From Rotaria sp. Silwood1 (Eukaryota > Rotifera > Eurotatoria > Philodinida > Philodinidae), in the NCBI GenBank assembly GCA_905250075.1, contig CAJNOP010000027.1:756032-820031 (forward strand): a stretch of DNA of 64,000 bases, read 5' to 3'. Shown piece by piece: positions 61,306-64,000 of the stretch. The position numbers and the translations under genes are program-made. Numbering within the stretch: the first letter of the stretch is position 1; each line of letters opens with the position of its first letter. The notes beneath the pieces were generated by a model that was not told the origin of the DNA, made no database searches, and saw nothing but the letters and a program-made list of their open reading frames with translations.

Positions 61306-64000
61306 GAAATAATTGTTGTAATTGTGCGTGAAATTAATCTTCAACTTTGTTGTTTATTAGTGTTATATTTAAACTTTTGTTTTATTGTAAAAGTGTATAG
61401 AAAATTTTAACTAATATAATTTAATTGGTTTTAATTAATAAATGTGATTGAATGACAAGAACAAAAATAATCGATATTTGGTTATTCTGCACATACTTTT
61501 TGTTCGAATTTATCAGAGAATGTAGCGAAGTATTTTTTTTAAATAGAAGAGTACGTAATAATGCATTTAAGATTTATGTTTGTCATAGTCATTTTTCGTA
61601 TACTTATTAAACATCTACCCTTTTGCACGTAACATTGGGTAAAATACTATAAATATTCAAGTACTTCATATTATTTAAAGTACTCAGTTAAACATAGTTT
61701 TTTTTTTGAGATAAATGATTGGTAAAGTAAGCATACGTTTTTCTTCGTTCGTTTTTTGCGTGAACTGATAAAAGAAAACATGTACTGTAGATAACAGAGC
61801 AATATTGTGAATAAAATATTGCTACACGAGACTAGATTTTAGTATGCTAAAAAAATATATATAAATAAAACAGACCTTTTGTATTGTAAAAATACAGTTT
61901 CTTTTTCTTTCGAAAATATTGTTTTCTTTTTGACACATTAACTAGAGAACAAAAAAAAAAGGGCTATGCATACAATTGTCGTCTTATTGACAATGATAAT
62001 GTCAAAATCCGAAGGTCAGAAAGAGGATATGATAACCTAGTTGTAAGAATGTTCTTAGAAAGATTGTATAAAATGTCAAAAACTTTGAGTCCATTTTTAA
62101 TGTCAGTAATGAAATATTGTTGCTATATGGAGAAGAAAAAAGTTGCATATTTCTTCTTAGTTTAATAGTCTTTGTTTATTCAATGGAAAATTGAGATAAT
62201 TGTTAACGTGTACGGTTGAAAAGATAAGCAGTTATATTAGTATGACAATTGCTATCAAATTATTCTGACAAGGTAATTAGGTTACTTTTTGTCAATGAAT
62301 AACATAATCAATACATGTAAACACTCTTGAATCTTTATTATATGTTTATCAATATATAAGGTCAGTCTAACCTAGTAATACAGGAATAAATTTACTTGAA
62401 CATGAAATCGTTTTGAAGAAAAAATCTATTCATTCGATTCTTAAGTATACTATTTGTTTTTCTATTTTTTATGAAAATTTTACGCAAACAATTTATTTAT
62501 AACATCGACTAACATTAGATAGGCACCATTGTCAAGACAATCATTCTCATTAATATTGTTTCAATCTAATATTAAACTACATTCGAACTTGACCTATTAA
62601 ATATCATTGTACTTGATCAATATGTAACAGAGTTAAAATCGGAACGGTCTTCTCCTTACGAGTAACAGTCTAACCTGGTCAGATCGGACTGAACTAGGAT
62701 GAGTCATTTTTGCACTTTTCGTATCCTATAACAGTCAAATAAACCTTTTGATTAGTCATATCTATCTCTGAGTCACTACAAAAACTACGTAGATCTCCTC
62801 TTTCATTATTATAGTAAACATGATTGTTAATGAGTTTTGTTGTGTATAGCAAGAAAATGACACCTATCTACCCCTGCTTGTCGGAATGACCTTGGCAAAC
62901 ATACCAATGTTCTTTTAATCCATGGATAGATTATAACAGAGATCAATATGTCTGCCATGGCCTATAGTAACCTAATACATTATCAGACATCCTTATTTTT
63001 GGTCAGGTCATGCTCTGTCATGTAGATGATAAGGTTTCCTACAATGATTAAAGTAGTTCCATCATGCTTAATGTTTTAATACTGTAGCGACTGTACTGCT
63101 AGGTTTTTCTCTTTTGGGATCTCTTGATGAATAGAAAATTTCATAGGACTACAAATTCTATTTAAGCTTGATACACGAACTAAATGTTTGTAGGGCAGAA
63201 ATTAGAAATCATCTGTAAATGTACTCAGCTTCTCACATTGGATTTACTTTGTTATCTGTTATGCGTTTGCGAAATATGTGACATAAGTAATGAGAAATGA
63301 AAATAAATGTACGGTGGAATCTCGGCATTATGAAGATCATCAAGACTGACAAAAATCGTTTAGGATAATTGAATGTTCATACGAGAGAGGTCAAGGAAAT
63401 ATAAATCAAAATACTAGTTTAATCACTTTCTGCCTCTTTTCCCTTGATTTTTATTATTTAAATAAATAGTTTTTGACTTCTAGTACCGTGAGGTTTTTTT
63501 AACTAGATGAATTTCAAACATCACGTCCAGATTCTATATAATCAAGTGCAAACAATAGCATTGATAGATTGTCTAAAATCTTACTTGTACCTACGGTTCA
63601 CTTTTTTGTTTAGATTAGTTTCATAATCAGTAATATATTCATACTTGAACGATATTAATTGTGGCTGAAAAGAAATAATGAAGGATAAAATCGCGAAAAA
63701 AAAATTATTTTAAGATTCTCGATCAGTAAGATGAAGATATTTTATTGTATGTAAAAAAAGTGAGAGACGTAAACATACATCAATAAGAGATAATAGTGTG
63801 TAAAAAATATTCAAGAAGAAAACTAATGGCAAGACAGTATATTTCGTTATGTAGATGGGCGTATGATGTAGATGCGTAATGTCCTTGTGGAGTGTACTTG
63901 TAGATATTAGTCTTATCTTTACATCTACTCTAACGCCCACACTCTTACTCCACACCCTGCTCTTAATATAGATATTTAATGACATAAGAAACATTTTCGA
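61306..64000. other. Gene-free right end
   Basis: A 2.7 kb AT-rich region without a supported gene. The only structured item is the GT-rich/AC-rich inverted segment at 63850-63960. A minus-strand frame at 63710-63994 lies across that segment and is a chance frame. Confidence 0.45.
63850..63960. repeat. GT-rich/AC-rich imperfect inverted repeat 3
   Basis: GTAGATGGGCGTATGATGTA and TTGTGGAGTGTACTTGTAGA are followed by CATCTACTCTAACGCCCACA and CTTACTCCACACCCTG. The halves are approximate reverse complements. This is the third such segment in the window. Confidence 0.5.

Noticed and set aside
1-64000. Spliced-leader RNA gene and rRNA/tRNA genes
   Set aside because: I looked for a leader-like donor context and tRNA boxes while reading but found none I could support. 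A covariance-model scan would be decisive.

Overview
The window reads as nuclear DNA of a small invertebrate animal, most likely a bdelloid rotifer. It is AT-rich. It carries ordinary metazoan genes with many 50-75 bp GT-AG introns and a few introns of 1-7 kb. The rotifer assignment is an inference from gene architecture, codon use and a kinesin-light-chain-like TPR gene; no rRNA or organelle marker confirms it. Two runs of N (100 and 10 bases) show this is a draft scaffold.

Layout, left to right. 1-265: the 5' coding end of an unidentified minus-strand gene. 2430-3035: ribosomal protein eL20/RPL18A (+). 3036-10171: gene-poor DNA with a divergent direct repeat and a dead Tc1/mariner-like transposon bounded by TA (7468-8736). 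10273-10838: a TPR protein cut by the assembly gap (+). 12704-16130: a USP2/21-type deubiquitinase (+). 16631-27199: a complete PNPLA6/7 (neuropathy target esterase, Swiss cheese) gene of about 31 exons (+). 27603-30356: two tandem PDGF/VEGF-type growth factor genes (-). 30657-33066: a cysteine-rich type II membrane protein (-). 33444-34499: an intronless class-A-like GPCR (-). 36793-39501: the ESCRT-III protein CHMP5 (+). 39642-42240: a nested set of foldback elements. 42328-42740: the last exon of a small cysteine-knot-like protein (-). 42949-50816: NMNAT (+), apparently with a 6.9 kb intron that houses another terminal-inverted-repeat element. 52655-53999: a RING-H2 protein (-). 55861-57225: a second GPCR (+). 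59776-61305: an intronless cytochrome P450 (+). The rest is AT-rich spacer.

The genes do not form a pathway; they are a normal eukaryotic mixture of translation, ubiquitin, membrane lipid, ESCRT, NAD and signalling genes. The most notable gene-level observation is in PNPLA6/7. The exon pair encoding the catalytic aspartate of the patatin dyad is present twice in tandem. The cassettes are equal in length (117 nt each) and share 5' and 3' phase, but they are divergent and have different internal intron positions. This looks like a mutually exclusive or alternative-exon arrangement in the active site. The most notable structural observations are two complex TIR elements: 39642-42240, with arms holding a minisatellite and an interior holding two smaller TIR-bounded units plus a palindrome, and 45702-47056, with tandem-repeat arms in inverted orientation around a core of degenerate short repeats. 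Neither has a visible transposase.

Gene models were built by hand from splice sites and phase. Exon lengths were checked for phase consistency, but no alignment or transcript evidence was available.
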